From NCBI GenBank assembly GCA_050084985.1, contig JBITNC010000002.1, positions 1,984,001-2,048,000 of the forward strand: 64,000 nt of DNA, in the 5' to 3' direction. Positions 38,142-48,923 of the stretch are shown here, one piece after another. The stretch's first letter is position 1. Every line of letters starts with the position of its first letter. The DNA comes from Nageia nagi. Its lineage: Eukaryota; Pinophyta. The position numbers and the translations under genes were made by a program. The notes below the pieces were generated by a model. It saw nothing but the letters and a program-made list of their open reading frames with translations. It ran no database searches and was not told the DNA's origin.

Positions 38142-38971
38142 TGTTAACACATAAAAATGAATTTATGTTTTTAAATCAATAAATTAATGAAAACATGCTT
38201 GGTCTAAATATATGTCTTGAATGTCTTAATGTGATAATATCAATGTTTGTCTTGAATATGAATTTTGTAATGATTATCTTGAATATTGCATGAATTATCT
38301 TGTTTATTGGTGTGGTTATCTTGAATGTTGTGAATTAACCTTGTTTATGTAGATGCATGCTGACCCATGGGTTGTATTATCTATTATCTATATAAATAAG
38401 GGATCTAATAGTAAGTCCACATATCAAGGATACACACGATCCCGCGTATGGTCTTGTAGTGGCAACCCCTTAAGGTATCTCTTGGTACCGCCTACAAGGC
38501 TGTGGTTTGTGTACTTCCTTTCATGAGCTATCCTGACATCTACGATCTATTCTGATATCACACTGCTATCTTAGACATCTGTATTGAAGTTTTGGACTTG
38601 ATTGAGAGGTCAAAAATCATCAAACAAAGGTCATCGGTGCTCCTTTAAGAACCAAGAACATCGTCGACGCTCTATTATCTCTAAAATGGACTGCCCGCAA
38701 TCCTCTTTTTGCATCTTCATAGGTCACTACATTTTTGAGGGGTAGTTCATCATTAGTACATCACCAAAATCTTCATCTTTCATTGTCAGGTACATTCCAT
38801 GAGGTAAGTATACAAATTACAGTCTTATTTGGTACAATTACATTTCTGAATCGGTTATCTTGTTCATTGCTATTGAGAATAAATTACTATCCGTAGCTCA
38901 AATACAAATATATTGGGTTTGTAGATATTTACCTATTTATTTATTTGCACGCTCAATTTTATTTGTAAACA
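38142..38971 (+). repeat. 5' LTR of element A
   Basis: Begins TGTTAACACATAAAA and ends TTATTTGTAAACA, the TG...CA ends. It matches 45977-46806 base for base in length. Confidence 0.96.
38389..38398 (+). promoter_or_regulatory. TATA box in the 5' LTR of element A
   Basis: TATATAAATA about 250 bp into the LTR is conserved in both LTR copies. It would place the RNA start near 38425 and so define the U3/R border. Confidence 0.65.
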
Positions 38972-38974
38972 TAT

Positions 38975-38992
38975 GGTGAACCCGACGTGAAC
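38975..38992 (+). promoter_or_regulatory. Primer-binding site of element A
   Basis: TGGTGAACCCGACGTGAAC-like sequence begins two to three bases after the LTR. It starts with the TGG that pairs with a tRNA CCA end and is not the initiator-Met type. I cannot name the tRNA with certainty; comparison of its reverse complement with plant tRNA 3' ends would settle it. Confidence 0.75.
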
Positions 38993-39005
38993 TTCACATC
39001 ATTAT

Positions 39006-39028
39006 ACTAAAACCCTAAGGGTTTTAGT
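39006..39028. other. Perfect 23-nt palindrome with telo-box in the element A leader
   Basis: Eleven-base arms (ACTAAAACCCT and AGGGTTTTAGT) flank a single A. The left arm with its loop contains AACCCTAA, the plant telo-box word. It sits 14 bases after the PBS and could form a hairpin in the genomic RNA. Confidence 0.8.
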
Positions 39029-39062
39029 TAGGACTAATATCTATTTTGTGAGTGTTTTAGTT

Positions 39063-40480
39063 ATGGATCAGCCTAAATTATTCTTGCATAGTCTTTCAAA
39101 AAGAGATCTAGATGAATTATTGGGGGAAATCAGACATGATGATCCAGAGGGATCCAGAGGAATGCAAAATAGTGCTGAGTGTGACAATAGTAACTTTCAA
39201 GCTATTATAGAGGGTATGTAAAGGTAAATAGATAGATTGGCAAGGGGATCAGCTCCGTCTAATGATTCTTTTGAATTTGGTAGTCCCCTATACGATGAGA
39301 TTCGTAGGCACATGCCACCATTTGATTATAAAGAGCTAAAATTCTACAAGTTTAATGGTGAAGGAGATCTGAGGAACATCTACAAGGATTCAAGGATGAG
39401 TGCGAACTCAAAATCGATACAGATAAGAGATTACAAGCCAAATTTTTCCCCATAGCTTGGAGAGAGAGGCTCAAGAGTGGTTTTATGCCCTACCTAAAGG
39501 GTCCATCACATCATTCGAAGAATTCAGTAGTTTATTCCTTGAGCAATACAAGCATAACATTAGGTAGGAGGTTATGGTATCAGATTTATGCGCTATAAAG
39601 CAAGGCAGTGATGAGAAGCTGGACAAATTTGTTGTGAGGTTTAAGAAGACATGGAAGTAAGTGAAGACTAGATTGATGAAAAAAGAGGTAAACAATATTT
39701 TTAAAGAAGCTATTATCTTATCCTTGCAATCACATGTTATCGATTATACACATCTTGCATTTTTGGATATGACGTATAAATTGTTAGAGAAAGAGAAAGT
39801 CCTTGTGAAGCTAAGGCTTGTGAAGTATAGCAGTGATGATAAGACTAAAGCAAAGGATAAGAGATCGTAATCACCAAAGAAGGAGAAAACTATCCATGTG
39901 GCTGAGAAGATAAGTGAGCCGAAAGAGAGGAAATTTGTGAAATTTCCCATACCCCCGAGATATATCCTAAAAGACCTTGTGGTGAGAGGGTTGTTACAAC
40001 CCTTACCTAAGCATGAAGAAGATCCTACAGCAGAAAGACCTGCTTGGTATAAAGAAGATAGGTATTGCGAGTATCATTAGACTAAGGGTCATGCTACTAA
40101 TGGGTGTGGAAGCCTTAGGGACAGAATACTGAAGCTCATAGAATATGGATTCTATGTGTGTTCGGTAAAGGTCGAAGATGCAAAGGAAGAGCAACATGTC
40201 AATGTGATTTTCCATGAAGATGTTTGTGTGGCACTCACAAGAGGGAGAGCTAGGGAAATGGTTGATCTAGTTACCTATGAGAGGGAGTTACCAAAAGATT
40301 CTAGAGGTTTTGATTTGATTGAGCAATTAAAGAGCACACAAGCGAAGGTTAGTCTTTTTGAGTTACTTCAGATTTCAGCACCTCATAGGGAGATGATGAA
40401 TCAGGTTTTTAGGAATAGTTAGATAGATTGAAATATTTTTGTTGCTACTTTTGCAGAAAAGGCAAAGATTTGGGGTAAAG
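39063..40480 (+). pseudogene. Element A gag
   Basis: The first ATG of the long frame is at 39063 (MDQPKLFLHSLSKRDLDELL). A frameshift near 39440 moves the reading into the frame used by the rest of gag-pol. Gag core features follow: QEWFYALPKGSITSFEEF then LFLEQYKHN, the WxxxLxxGSIxSFxxLxxxFxxQY pattern of Ty3/gypsy Gag. A zinc knuckle lies at 40066-40107: YCEYH, stop, TKGHATNGC, the variant CX2HX4HX4C box typical of Tat/Ogre-like Gag proteins. Several internal stops occur, mostly where Gln or Trp is expected. Confidence 0.88.
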
Positions 40481-40545
40481 GGGAAGTTATTGCATTTTAC
40501 CCTAGCGAGAAGCCTAGTAAGGACGTCACTAAGCTTCATCCACCT

Positions 40546-43500
40546 TTGTTCATTGAGGTGGATGCCTTTGGAATGATAGTTAAGAGGTCATTGATAGATG
40601 GTGGGGCAGCCCTGAATATTGCTACCACTCACCTATTGGAGCAATTTGATCCGGATGTGCTACCTCCAAGGGAAGAGACTACCATGAGAGTCAAGGGATT
40701 TGATGGCATACCTAGAAAATGTGCAGGAACTATCACATTACCAATCAAGGTTGGTAATAAAGTGCTTGATACTCTATTTTATATCACAGAAGGAAAGCCT
40801 TCATTCAAGTTTATTCTTGGAAGACCTTGGATAGATGATATGGATGGAGTGGCATCAACGTTACATAGGTGTTTTAAATTCTATTTTGAGGGGAATTTCT
40901 ATAAGGTTGAGGCAGATGAACAGATGGCCAAGCAGTGTAACCTTGTCCTCCCAGAGAGATTTGTTCCATGTGATGTGGAAGATGAAACCCTTCTAGCCAG
41001 GAATGATCAGATTTACAGGAAAGCATTACAAAAAATTAACATGATGGATATCGGGATTGGTTCATACGTTATCATGAACATCAATGAAATTAGTTTAGAT
41101 GAAAACTTCAATGAACAGTAGCAAGGTCAAGAAGAAGAACACCCGTGCTCCTTTTCAATGATAAAGGACCATCGATGGTCTTCTTTTGAGGAAGAAACAG
41201 AGAAAAATCAGTCGAGTATAATTCTATATCAAGGTGGTGATCACGTTTATCGGGACAAAATTCCAAAAATAGTGCAGATCGATGAATGGGTAAGCAATTG
41301 TTATGTTATTGATTGCAAGATTGACAAGGAAGATGCTATACACACTATAGATCTATTTCAAAATGATGATGCCTTTTTAGAAACATTAAGTGCTAGAGCA
41401 GAATACCCAATAAGGCACGAAAAGAGAAGTCAAACACATTATCTAGATATACATGCTTGTTTTGAGGAATCCAGAGATGACAAGATTGAAGGATTGGGAG
41501 AGTTACCATTCCCTTTGCCATCAGAAGCTGAGGTTACCGTGTTGAATGAAGAAATTGAAGAAGTTAATATTAGCTCCCAAGAGATACCATGAATACTAAA
41601 AATGGGTAAGCTTCTCGAAGCACCATTGCAGAATGAATTAGTTCAGTATTTTCATAATTATTCTGAGCTATTTGCATGGTCTTATAAAGATATGCCAAGG
41701 TTAGATGAGAATTTTGTGGTTCATAACCTGGTAGTCAAAAAAGGGGCAATGCTAGTAAAATAAAAGCCACAAAAAATGCCTTTTTAGGTTTCATTGCTCG
41801 TGAAGAAGGAAATAGAGAAATTGCTAGAAGTTGGATTCATAAGATCCATAGACTACTCAGAATGGATGGCTAATATAGTTCCAGTTAAGAAGCCTACATG
41901 TGAAATTAGAGTGTGTACTAATTTTAGGGATCTCAACAAGGCTTGTCCAAAAGATGATTTTCCATTGCCTAACATAGATATGATCATTGACAGTTTAGCA
42001 GGATATGAGATGTTGTCATTTATGGATTGCTTTTCGGGATATAATCAGATCAAAATCAAAGAGAGCGATCAACATAAAATAGCTTTTAGAACACCTTGGG
42101 GCAACTTTTGCTATAAGGTAATGTCATTTGGTCTCAAGAATGTGGGAGCTACATACCTAAGAGCCATGACAGCTATGTTCCATGATTTCATTCATAAGAC
42201 AGTTGAGGTATATGTTGATGACATTTTGATAAAATCCAAGAACAAAGAAGATCATGTTCAAGATTTGAAAGCAACATTTGAGAGAATGAGACAGTACAAG
42301 TTAAGAGTTAAGCCACAGAAGTGTGTATTTGGTGTGTCATCAGGAAAACTCTTGGGACATATTATCTCAAGGAGAGGTGTGGAAGTGGATCCCAAAAAGA
42401 TCAAGGCCATCACAGAAATGGCACCTCCAACAAATCTCAAGCAATTAAGGAGTTTACAAGGTAAAATACAGGCCATTAGAAGGTTTATATGTTAATTAAT
42501 GGACAAGATAGCTCCTATGTCTCATTTACTTAAGAAAGATGTTGAGTTTAAATGGGATGATAAATGTTAAGAGTCATTTGATAAGATAAAAGAATATTTG
42601 TTACACCCACCGATGTTAGCTCCATATAGGCATGGAGAACCCCTTTGGATGTATGTTTCAGCTACAGAGCATGCATTTGGAGTAATGCTTGCTAAGAAGG
42701 AGGAAGATGGTAAAGAGAGGGCTATCTATTTTATTAGCAGGACATTGAAGGATTATGAGACTAGATACACTCCTATTGAGAAGTTATGTCAATGTGTGGT
42801 GTTTGCTACTGAAAGGTTGCAACATTACCTAATCAATAGCACTACACATGTGCTTACATAGGTAGATCCATTGAGGTACTTAATGTCAAAGCCTTGCCTT
42901 GATGGAAGAGTAGCAAAATGGGTCATGTTACTTCAAGAATTTGATCTCAAATTTGTCAAGCAAAAATCCATTAAGGGACAAGCAATCATAGATTTTGTTG
43001 CAGAATTCCCCATAGGGGATAGTACAGAGCTTAGAGAAGAATTCAAGGATGAATGTGCATTAACAGATATGGTAGAGGTTGCAGAGAAGGACCGCCTATG
43101 GCCTATTTATGATGATGATAGGACCACCGGTGTTCCATTTCCAAGAGAGTCTGAACCTTGGAGGTTATACTTTGATGGGTCCAGGTGTATGCATGGATCA
43201 GGAGCAGGAATTGTGTTAATATCCCTGTAGAACAATGTCATTCCTATGTCCTACAAATTATCATTCGAATGCACTAACAATATAGTGGAATATGAAGCTC
43301 TTATATTGGGCTTGAAGGTGGCTATAGAAATTGGTATTTCACGGATACATATTTATGGAGATTCATAGCTAATAGTTAAGCAAGTCAACGAGGTTTACAA
43401 GACCAAAGATGAAAAGCTTATCCCTTATAGGGATTACGTTATCAAGTTACTCACACATTTCAAAGGATATCAATTGGAAAGTGTCTTGAGGAGTAGCAAT

Positions 43501-44898
43501 AGACTAGCAGATGCAATGGCAAGTGCGGCATCACTTATACCATTGGAAGTTGAGGACAAGGAAACTAGCTTCACCATCAGAAACTTAGAAACTTCATCCA
43601 CTATCGAGGAAATTGAAATATGCATGGTCCAAAGAATTAGGTATGATGAGAGTCCATCCTACCAACATATCTATAGATATTTGAAGGATGATTTTATTGA
43701 TACTACTTTTGATAAGCGAGAGTAAATCAGAATAAAGAAGCTTTCAACTAGGTATGTTATCATCGGTGATGTGCTTTACAAAAGGTCATTTAATGGTATT
43801 CTTTTAAAGTGCCTTCTTGTTGAGGAAATTGCGACAGTATTAGAGCATGCCCATGGCAGGACATGTGGGGGGCATTTTAATGGGAGATCAATTTTTGGTA
43901 AGCTAATCAGAATGGGTTATTGGTGGCCTACCATGGAGCATGATTGTTTTGATCATGTCAAGAAATGTGAACAATGTCAAAGGTATGCACATCTTGAGCT
44001 TGAATTATGTTACATTGCCATGGCCTTTCTCTATGTGGGCTATGGATTTCATGGGGTTATTAACCCACCATCTAGTGAGGGGCACAAGTTTATTTTAGTT
44101 GCTACATAATATTATACAAAATGGGTTGAGGCTATCCCTTTGAAAATAGCTATACAAAAGCATGTGATCAAATTCATCAAGGAATACATCATTTGTAGGT
44201 TTGGCATACCACAAAGGTTAGTTATGGATAATGGGACTAACTTCACAGGTAAGGATATCAAAGAATTTTGCCAGAAAATGAGGATTGAGCAGAGATTTTC
44301 TTCAGTTTACTACCCTCAAGGTAATGGGCAAGCTGAAGCTACAAATAAGATAATCAAAGGGATATTGGCCAAGAATATCAAGAAGAATGGGAGAGATTGG
44401 CATGAGCAGTTGCCTTACACTTTATGGGCATATAGGACAAGTGAAAGGATAGCAACAGGTGCTACCCCATACTCTCTTGTGTTTGGAGAGGAGGCAGTTA
44501 TCCCTCTTGAGATTGAGATCCCATATTTGAGGATTGCACTCAAGGATGTGATGAAGGAACCACAATATTTGGAGGCAAGATTGAATCAACTTGAAGCACT
44601 AGATGAAAAGAGAATCACTGCATTAGAGCACCTCAGAGCATATCAGTAGAGGATTAAAAGATCATATGGCAAGAGAGTGGCCCCTAAGGATTTTGAGGTT
44701 AGAGATATGGTCTTGCAGGAGAATATTTCTAATACTACAGCTAGAGATGAGCTTAAGGGAAAGTTTGAGCCAAATTGGGTTGGACCATACCTTATTACAG
44801 AAGTATTTAACAGAGGTGCTTACAGATTGTCTACATTGTATGAGGAGATTCTTAAGAATCCCATCAATGCTAGGCATTTGAAGAAGTATTACATCTAG
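40546..44898 (+). pseudogene. Element A pol: protease, RT, RNase H, aRNH, integrase
   Basis: One frame with point stops throughout. Protease: SLIDGGAALNI near 40590 (the family's D-S/T-G is D-G-G here). RT from about 41794: FRDLNKACPKDDFPLP and the catalytic YVDD at 42211-42222, intact. Canonical RNase H at about 42640-42860 (FISRTLKDYETRYTPIEK). Second RNase H at about 43150-43540 with YFDGSRCMHGSGAG, VEYEAL and IYGDS, which keep the acidic residues. Integrase: HHCC region ending CEQCQRY near 43980, MDNGTNF with the second Asp, QAEATNK with the Glu, and a C-terminal GPY/F-like module WVGPYLI near 44780. In the main frame the first catalytic Asp is missing. The expected MDF motif sits in the +1 frame at about 44030-44060, between two compensating indels. 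The ORF ends at 44898. Confidence 0.94.
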
Positions 44899-45963
44899 GT
44901 GGCCTGCGGGTCAATGCATGCATCTGGGTTGTAGTGAAATATACTAAAGAAATGATCATGCAAACAGATGTCACGGAGCCAAATCAGAGAATCAATTTGA
45001 GGTCATAATATGAGCACCTGCACTCCATATCCATCAAAAGTGGACCACCTACGATCCTATCTTTAAGTCAGAAGCAGCTAGTTTGAAGATCCTTTACACC
45101 TCTTAGCGGAGTTCCAGCTCCCAGTATGGTTAGATTTATCAATATGGTTAGATTCATTAGATTATCAACAGTTTATCATATGCCTCTTAGTAGAGTTTCA
45201 GCTCCCATTTATCTTGCGTAGTTCAGTTCTTATGCAATTGCAGCATACCTCTTGGTGCGAAGTTTTAGCTTCCATTGCAGTTGTGTGGAACTTAGCTCTC
45301 CCATGTGTATGGTCATGTATGGTCATGTGTGGTCATGTATGGTCATGTGTGGTCTTGTGTGGTCATGTGTGTGGTCATGGTTATCATGTCTTATCTTGTG
45401 ATGTGGTCTTGTCGAGTTGTTGTCATGCCTCTTAGCGTAAAATTTCAACTCCCATATATCTTACGGAGTTCAATTCTTATGCAACTGCAGCATACCTCTT
45501 GGTGCGAAGTTTCAGCTTCCATTGCAGTTGTGTGGAACTTAGCTCTCCTCTATGTGTGGTCATGTATGGTCATGTGTGTTATCATGGTTATCGTGATGTG
45601 GTCTTATTTAGTTGTTGTCAGGTCGTCATGCGTGGTTAAGTCATCTGTCAGGTCATCGTCTTGTGTATGTGTGTTGTCAGGTTTGTTGTCATAAGTCAGC
45701 AGTGTTCCAGCAAGGTTATCAGATTATCAGATATATCAGATTATCACCTTCTATGGCAAAATGCAAGGGGCAAGCATGCCCAAGGTAATATCAAAGGAAG
45801 TTTTCTCAACCCATATCTAGTATTAACAAGCTTTGTCATGATTTTGCTTGAATTTAGAATGGTTAGTGTTTATCATTGCTTGTCAAATTTTTTGCTATGA
45901 TATTGTATTTTTACTTTGAATGCAAAATCTCAATTCACCTCATGTTCTTTCGATTTCACATCC
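44899..45963 (+). repeat. Element A 3' non-coding tail with tandem repeats
   Basis: Two units with a 245-bp period start TGCCTCTTAG at 45181 and 45426. Each holds TTCTTATGCAA, CATACCTCTTGGTGCGAAG and TGTGTGGAACTTAGCTCTCC. Inside the first unit is a 10-bp period microsatellite (GGTCATGTRT) of about seven copies (45304-45380), shorter in the second (45548-45585). The ORFs that span this part (about 45214-45694) are Val/Met/Cys repeats created by the microsatellite and are not genes. Long repeat-bearing tails are known from other Tat-lineage elements. Confidence 0.85.
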
Positions 45964-45976
45964 AAAGTGGGGCATC
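45964..45976 (+). promoter_or_regulatory. Polypurine tract of element A
   Basis: AAAGTGGGGCATC directly abuts the 3' LTR; the AAAGTGGGG part is the expected primer for plus-strand DNA synthesis. Confidence 0.8.
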
Positions 45977-46806
45977 TATTAACACATAAAAATGAATTTA
46001 TGTTTTTAAATCAATAATTTAATGAAAACATGCTTGGTCTAAATATATGTATTGAATGTCTTAATTTGATAATATCAATGTTTGTCTTGAATATGAATTT
46101 TGTAATGATTATCTTGAATATTGCATGAATTATCTTATTTATTGGTGTGGTTATCTTGAATGTTGTGAATTAACCTTGTTTATGTAGATGCATGCTGACC
46201 CATGGGTTGTATTAGCTATTATCTATATAAATAAGGGATCTAATAGTAAGTCCACATATCAAGGATACACACGATCCCGCGTATGGTCTTGTAGTGGCAA
46301 CCCCTTAAGGTATCCCTTGGTATCACCTACAAGGCTATGGTTTTTGTACTTCCTTTTGTGAGCTATCCTGACATCTATAATCTATTCTGATATCACACTG
46401 CTATTTGAGACATCCGTATTGAAGTTTTGGACTTGATTAAGAGGTCAAAAATCATCAAATGAAGGTCATCGATGCTCCTTTATGAACCAAGAACATCACC
46501 GATGCTCTATTATCTCTGAAACGGACCACCCGTGGTCCTCTATTTGCATCTTCACAGGTCACTATGTTTTTGAGGGGCAGTTCATCATTAGTACATCACC
46601 AAAATCTTCATCTTTCGTTGTCAGGTACGTTTCATGAGGTAAGTATACAAATTACAGTCTTGTTTGGTACAATTACATTTCTGAATCGGTTATCTTGTTC
46701 ATTGCTATTAAGAATAAATTACTATCTGTAGCTCAAATACAAATATATTGGGTTTGTAGATATTTACCTATTTATTTATTTGCACGCTCAATTTTATTTG
46801 TAAATA
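45977..46806 (+). repeat. 3' LTR of element A
   Basis: Starts TATTAACAC (TG mutated to TA) and ends TAAATA (CA mutated to TA). Both terminal changes are transitions. Followed directly by the AAGAG target duplication. Confidence 0.96.
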
Positions 46807-47500
46807 AAGAGATTGCATGATATCGAGTAAAGGATCAATAATCAAAGCAAAAGTGCCTTATCTTATCAATTGATTTGTAATGAACCTATCAACCCCATGG
46901 TTCCAATCAAGCAATTTCCCCACAAGTTTGAGGTTCCTCAAATAGCCAAGTTCAAAGGGAAAGAAGATCCAAGAGAGCACTTGAGGAAATTCAAGTATTT
47001 TTTCTCTCTCATAAGCAATGATGATGTCCTTATGCCTAGTACTTTTTCAATGAATTTAGTAGGCCAATATTTGGATTGGTATAAAAACTTGCCCCAGCAA
47101 AGCATTTATTCCTTTGAGCAATTAACAAATCTTTTCTTGGACCATTTTTCCATCAATATAAGGAAAAGATTATATATCATAGATTTAACAAGAATATCTC
47201 GGTATGATGATGGGTTTATCAATGATTTTGTGTTGAGATGGATAACGATTGTAATAGATTTTCTATATTCCTTGCCACAAGAAGAGCTTGTCAGGATCTT
47301 TTAAAAGAGTTGTAACAAGAGCATATCTTCCACCTTGCAAATACAACAACATAAATTTTTTGAGGATGCCTTATCACAAGCAAAGCTCATTGAGGAAGTC
47401 AAGGTCTAATTGGGTGACATCAAATTACATAAGAAGAACCAAGATCAAAATCAAAAGTGTAATGATAACTGTATATTAATACATAATCATTATCCAAGGT
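46807..47500 (+). pseudogene. Element C gag, 3' part (Ty3/gypsy), continuation across element A
   Basis: Immediately after the AAGAG duplication the frame of the left part resumes (RLHDIE, stop, RINNQSK). The Gag core follows: FPHKFEVPQIAKFKGKEDPR, then EHLRKFKYFFSLIS, then LVGQYLDWYKNLPQQSIYSF and EQLTNLFLDHFSIN, the classic WYxxLxxxSIxSFxxLxxxFxxxF pattern of Ty3/gypsy Gag. The main open part is 46870-47304. After that the frame is broken and no zinc knuckle is visible before element B starts. Element C is therefore truncated here or cut by element B. Confidence 0.85.
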
Positions 47501-47599
47501 TCTTCTAAAAGTGATGTGGTGTTCATTTTTTAGGAAGTGTTGTTTATTTAAATTTCCTTCATCGATTTTGTTAATTCCAGGAGGTTTTATGAAAAATAC

Positions 47600-48846
47600 T
47601 ATTAAGTATGATCACTTTCGGAGGTGATGTAGGCTAAGCATAATCATAATGGGTTTTAAGAACCAAATTTTGAAAGTAATTACATTATTAAGAAAGAAGA
47701 AAAGCCCCACGAAGTTAATGTTGAGTAACCCAGATACAAAAGAGATGACATTAGTGATTTCAGACCTTAACCCAAAACTGGATCCCGGAGGAAATAAGGT
47801 CAGCAAAAGGGTTATCAAAAATCCATAATCAGTAAAGTGAAGCATTTCAGAAGTATGAAATTGACGTCATGGGGAAAACAATATTCACACTTTTTAGCAA
47901 AAATCAGATCTTGGAAGCGATGAGGTCAGCAAAAGGGTTATCGAAAATCCATAATCAGTAAAGTGAAGCATTCCAAAAGTATGAAGATGACATCATGGGG
48001 AAAATAATGTTCACATTTTTGAATGAAATTGGATCCCAGAAGAGATGAGGTCAGCAAGGAGTGATTGAATAGCCAGAGCTAGTAAGTAGAATATTCTAGA
48101 ATGTAGAGATGGGGTCAGCGAGAGGTGAGATCATAGTTATCAAGAAGTCATTATCATCTATAATCTGCCCAATTTTTGTAATATTCTGCCAAGTGGCATA
48201 TATAGATAGTATCAGTTAAAAGAAGGCTAGAATCTTGAAGCCATTTTTGTAACTGTTTCTATTTTACAATTCTTATAACTATTGTTATTTCAGTATAAGT
48301 AAGGAATAAACAAAGGAAAAAGGGTCAGAAGCCCTAGTATTGCTCCTTACATTTGTTCTCTAAGACCTGTAGTTTTTTATCAGTAATATGATATCATCTT
48401 GACCTTTCTTATCTAGCACTCGTAATTGTTATTCTTAATTAGGTTACATTATGGTAGCTTGGCATGTTTCCTGAATGATAATTGCGAGCTGTTAGTATAA
48501 CTGTGTCTGCATACATGGTAGAGTAAAGCTGGGAAACTACTAGAGAGTGAGAGCTTGTACTGTAGCTGCTACACTAGATTCAGGCCAAGGTTTCACACCC
48601 TGTGAAAGCCCGCATTGAACTAGTGATTCACCTTTACTTTCTCTCTCGTTACCCTAAGCCCTTTGCTTAAATTCCTCGCACTCTACTCCTTTTATTTTCT
48701 TTCCTGTTACTTCTCCTATACCCAATAGATAAGGAACCGACCTTCTCTGGAGATCAAACTGTCACCATAGTCTGTTCTTGATTTACTTTGGTTGAGATTG
48801 TTCACGGTGCATATATTACACAATCCTAATCAATAGTATTTCTTTT
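47600..48846 (+). repeat. Probable 5' LTR of element B (left limit uncertain)
   Basis: This stretch lies between the broken element C gag and the element B PBS and has no coding motif. Its partner would be beyond the window end, so the limits cannot be proved by comparison. A GATGTAGGCTAAG near 47626 offers one TG start. Confidence 0.5.
47781..48130. repeat. 126-bp tandem repeats in the element B LTR region
   Basis: Copies begin GGATCCCGGAGG-type sequence at about 47780, 47906 and 48031. Each has GGTCAGCAA..., and the first two share a GGGTTATC(A/G)AAAATCCATAATC block almost unchanged. A partial fourth copy (GGGGTCAGCGAGAGG) starts near 48109. Such arrays in U3 can act as enhancers in plant LTR elements; that is inference. 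Confidence 0.85.
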
Positions 48847-48890
48847 TGGCATGCCCGATGGGACACGAAGAAACTTATTGGTGACTCTGC
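48847..48890 (+). promoter_or_regulatory. Primer-binding region of element B
   Basis: TGGCATGCCCGATGGGAC (48847-48864) and TTGGTGACTCTGC (48878-48890) both look like sequences found just inside plant Ty3/gypsy LTRs. I cannot decide which one pairs with the tRNA. Confidence 0.5.
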
Positions 48891-48923
48891 TAAAGCACTA
48901 TCTATGGTATGTATTAAAGCAGA

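Larger units (their letters stand above)
38142..46806 (+). mobile_element. Element A: complete Tat-like Ty3/gypsy retrotransposon, 8,665 bp
   Basis: LTRs are 830 bp each (38142-38971; 45977-46806) with no net length difference, flanked by identical target duplications AAGAG (38137-38141; 46807-46811). A PBS follows the 5' LTR and a polypurine tract precedes the 3' LTR. The interior encodes Gag, protease, RT, RNase H, a second RNase H of the archaeal/plant type (aRNH) and integrase in that order, the layout of the plant Tat lineage. By hand count the LTRs differ at about 45 positions, most of them transitions. From about 39460 to 44898 all coding pieces stay in one frame, interrupted by point stops. 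One frameshift separates the first part of gag. A non-coding tail of about 1.1 kb with tandem repeats precedes the 3' LTR, another feature seen in Tat elements. Coding capacity is lost. Confidence 0.96.

Noticed and set aside
45214-45694. Cys/Val/Met-rich ORFs in the element A tail
   Set aside because: Created by the 10-bp GGTCATGTRT microsatellite and 245-bp tandem units.
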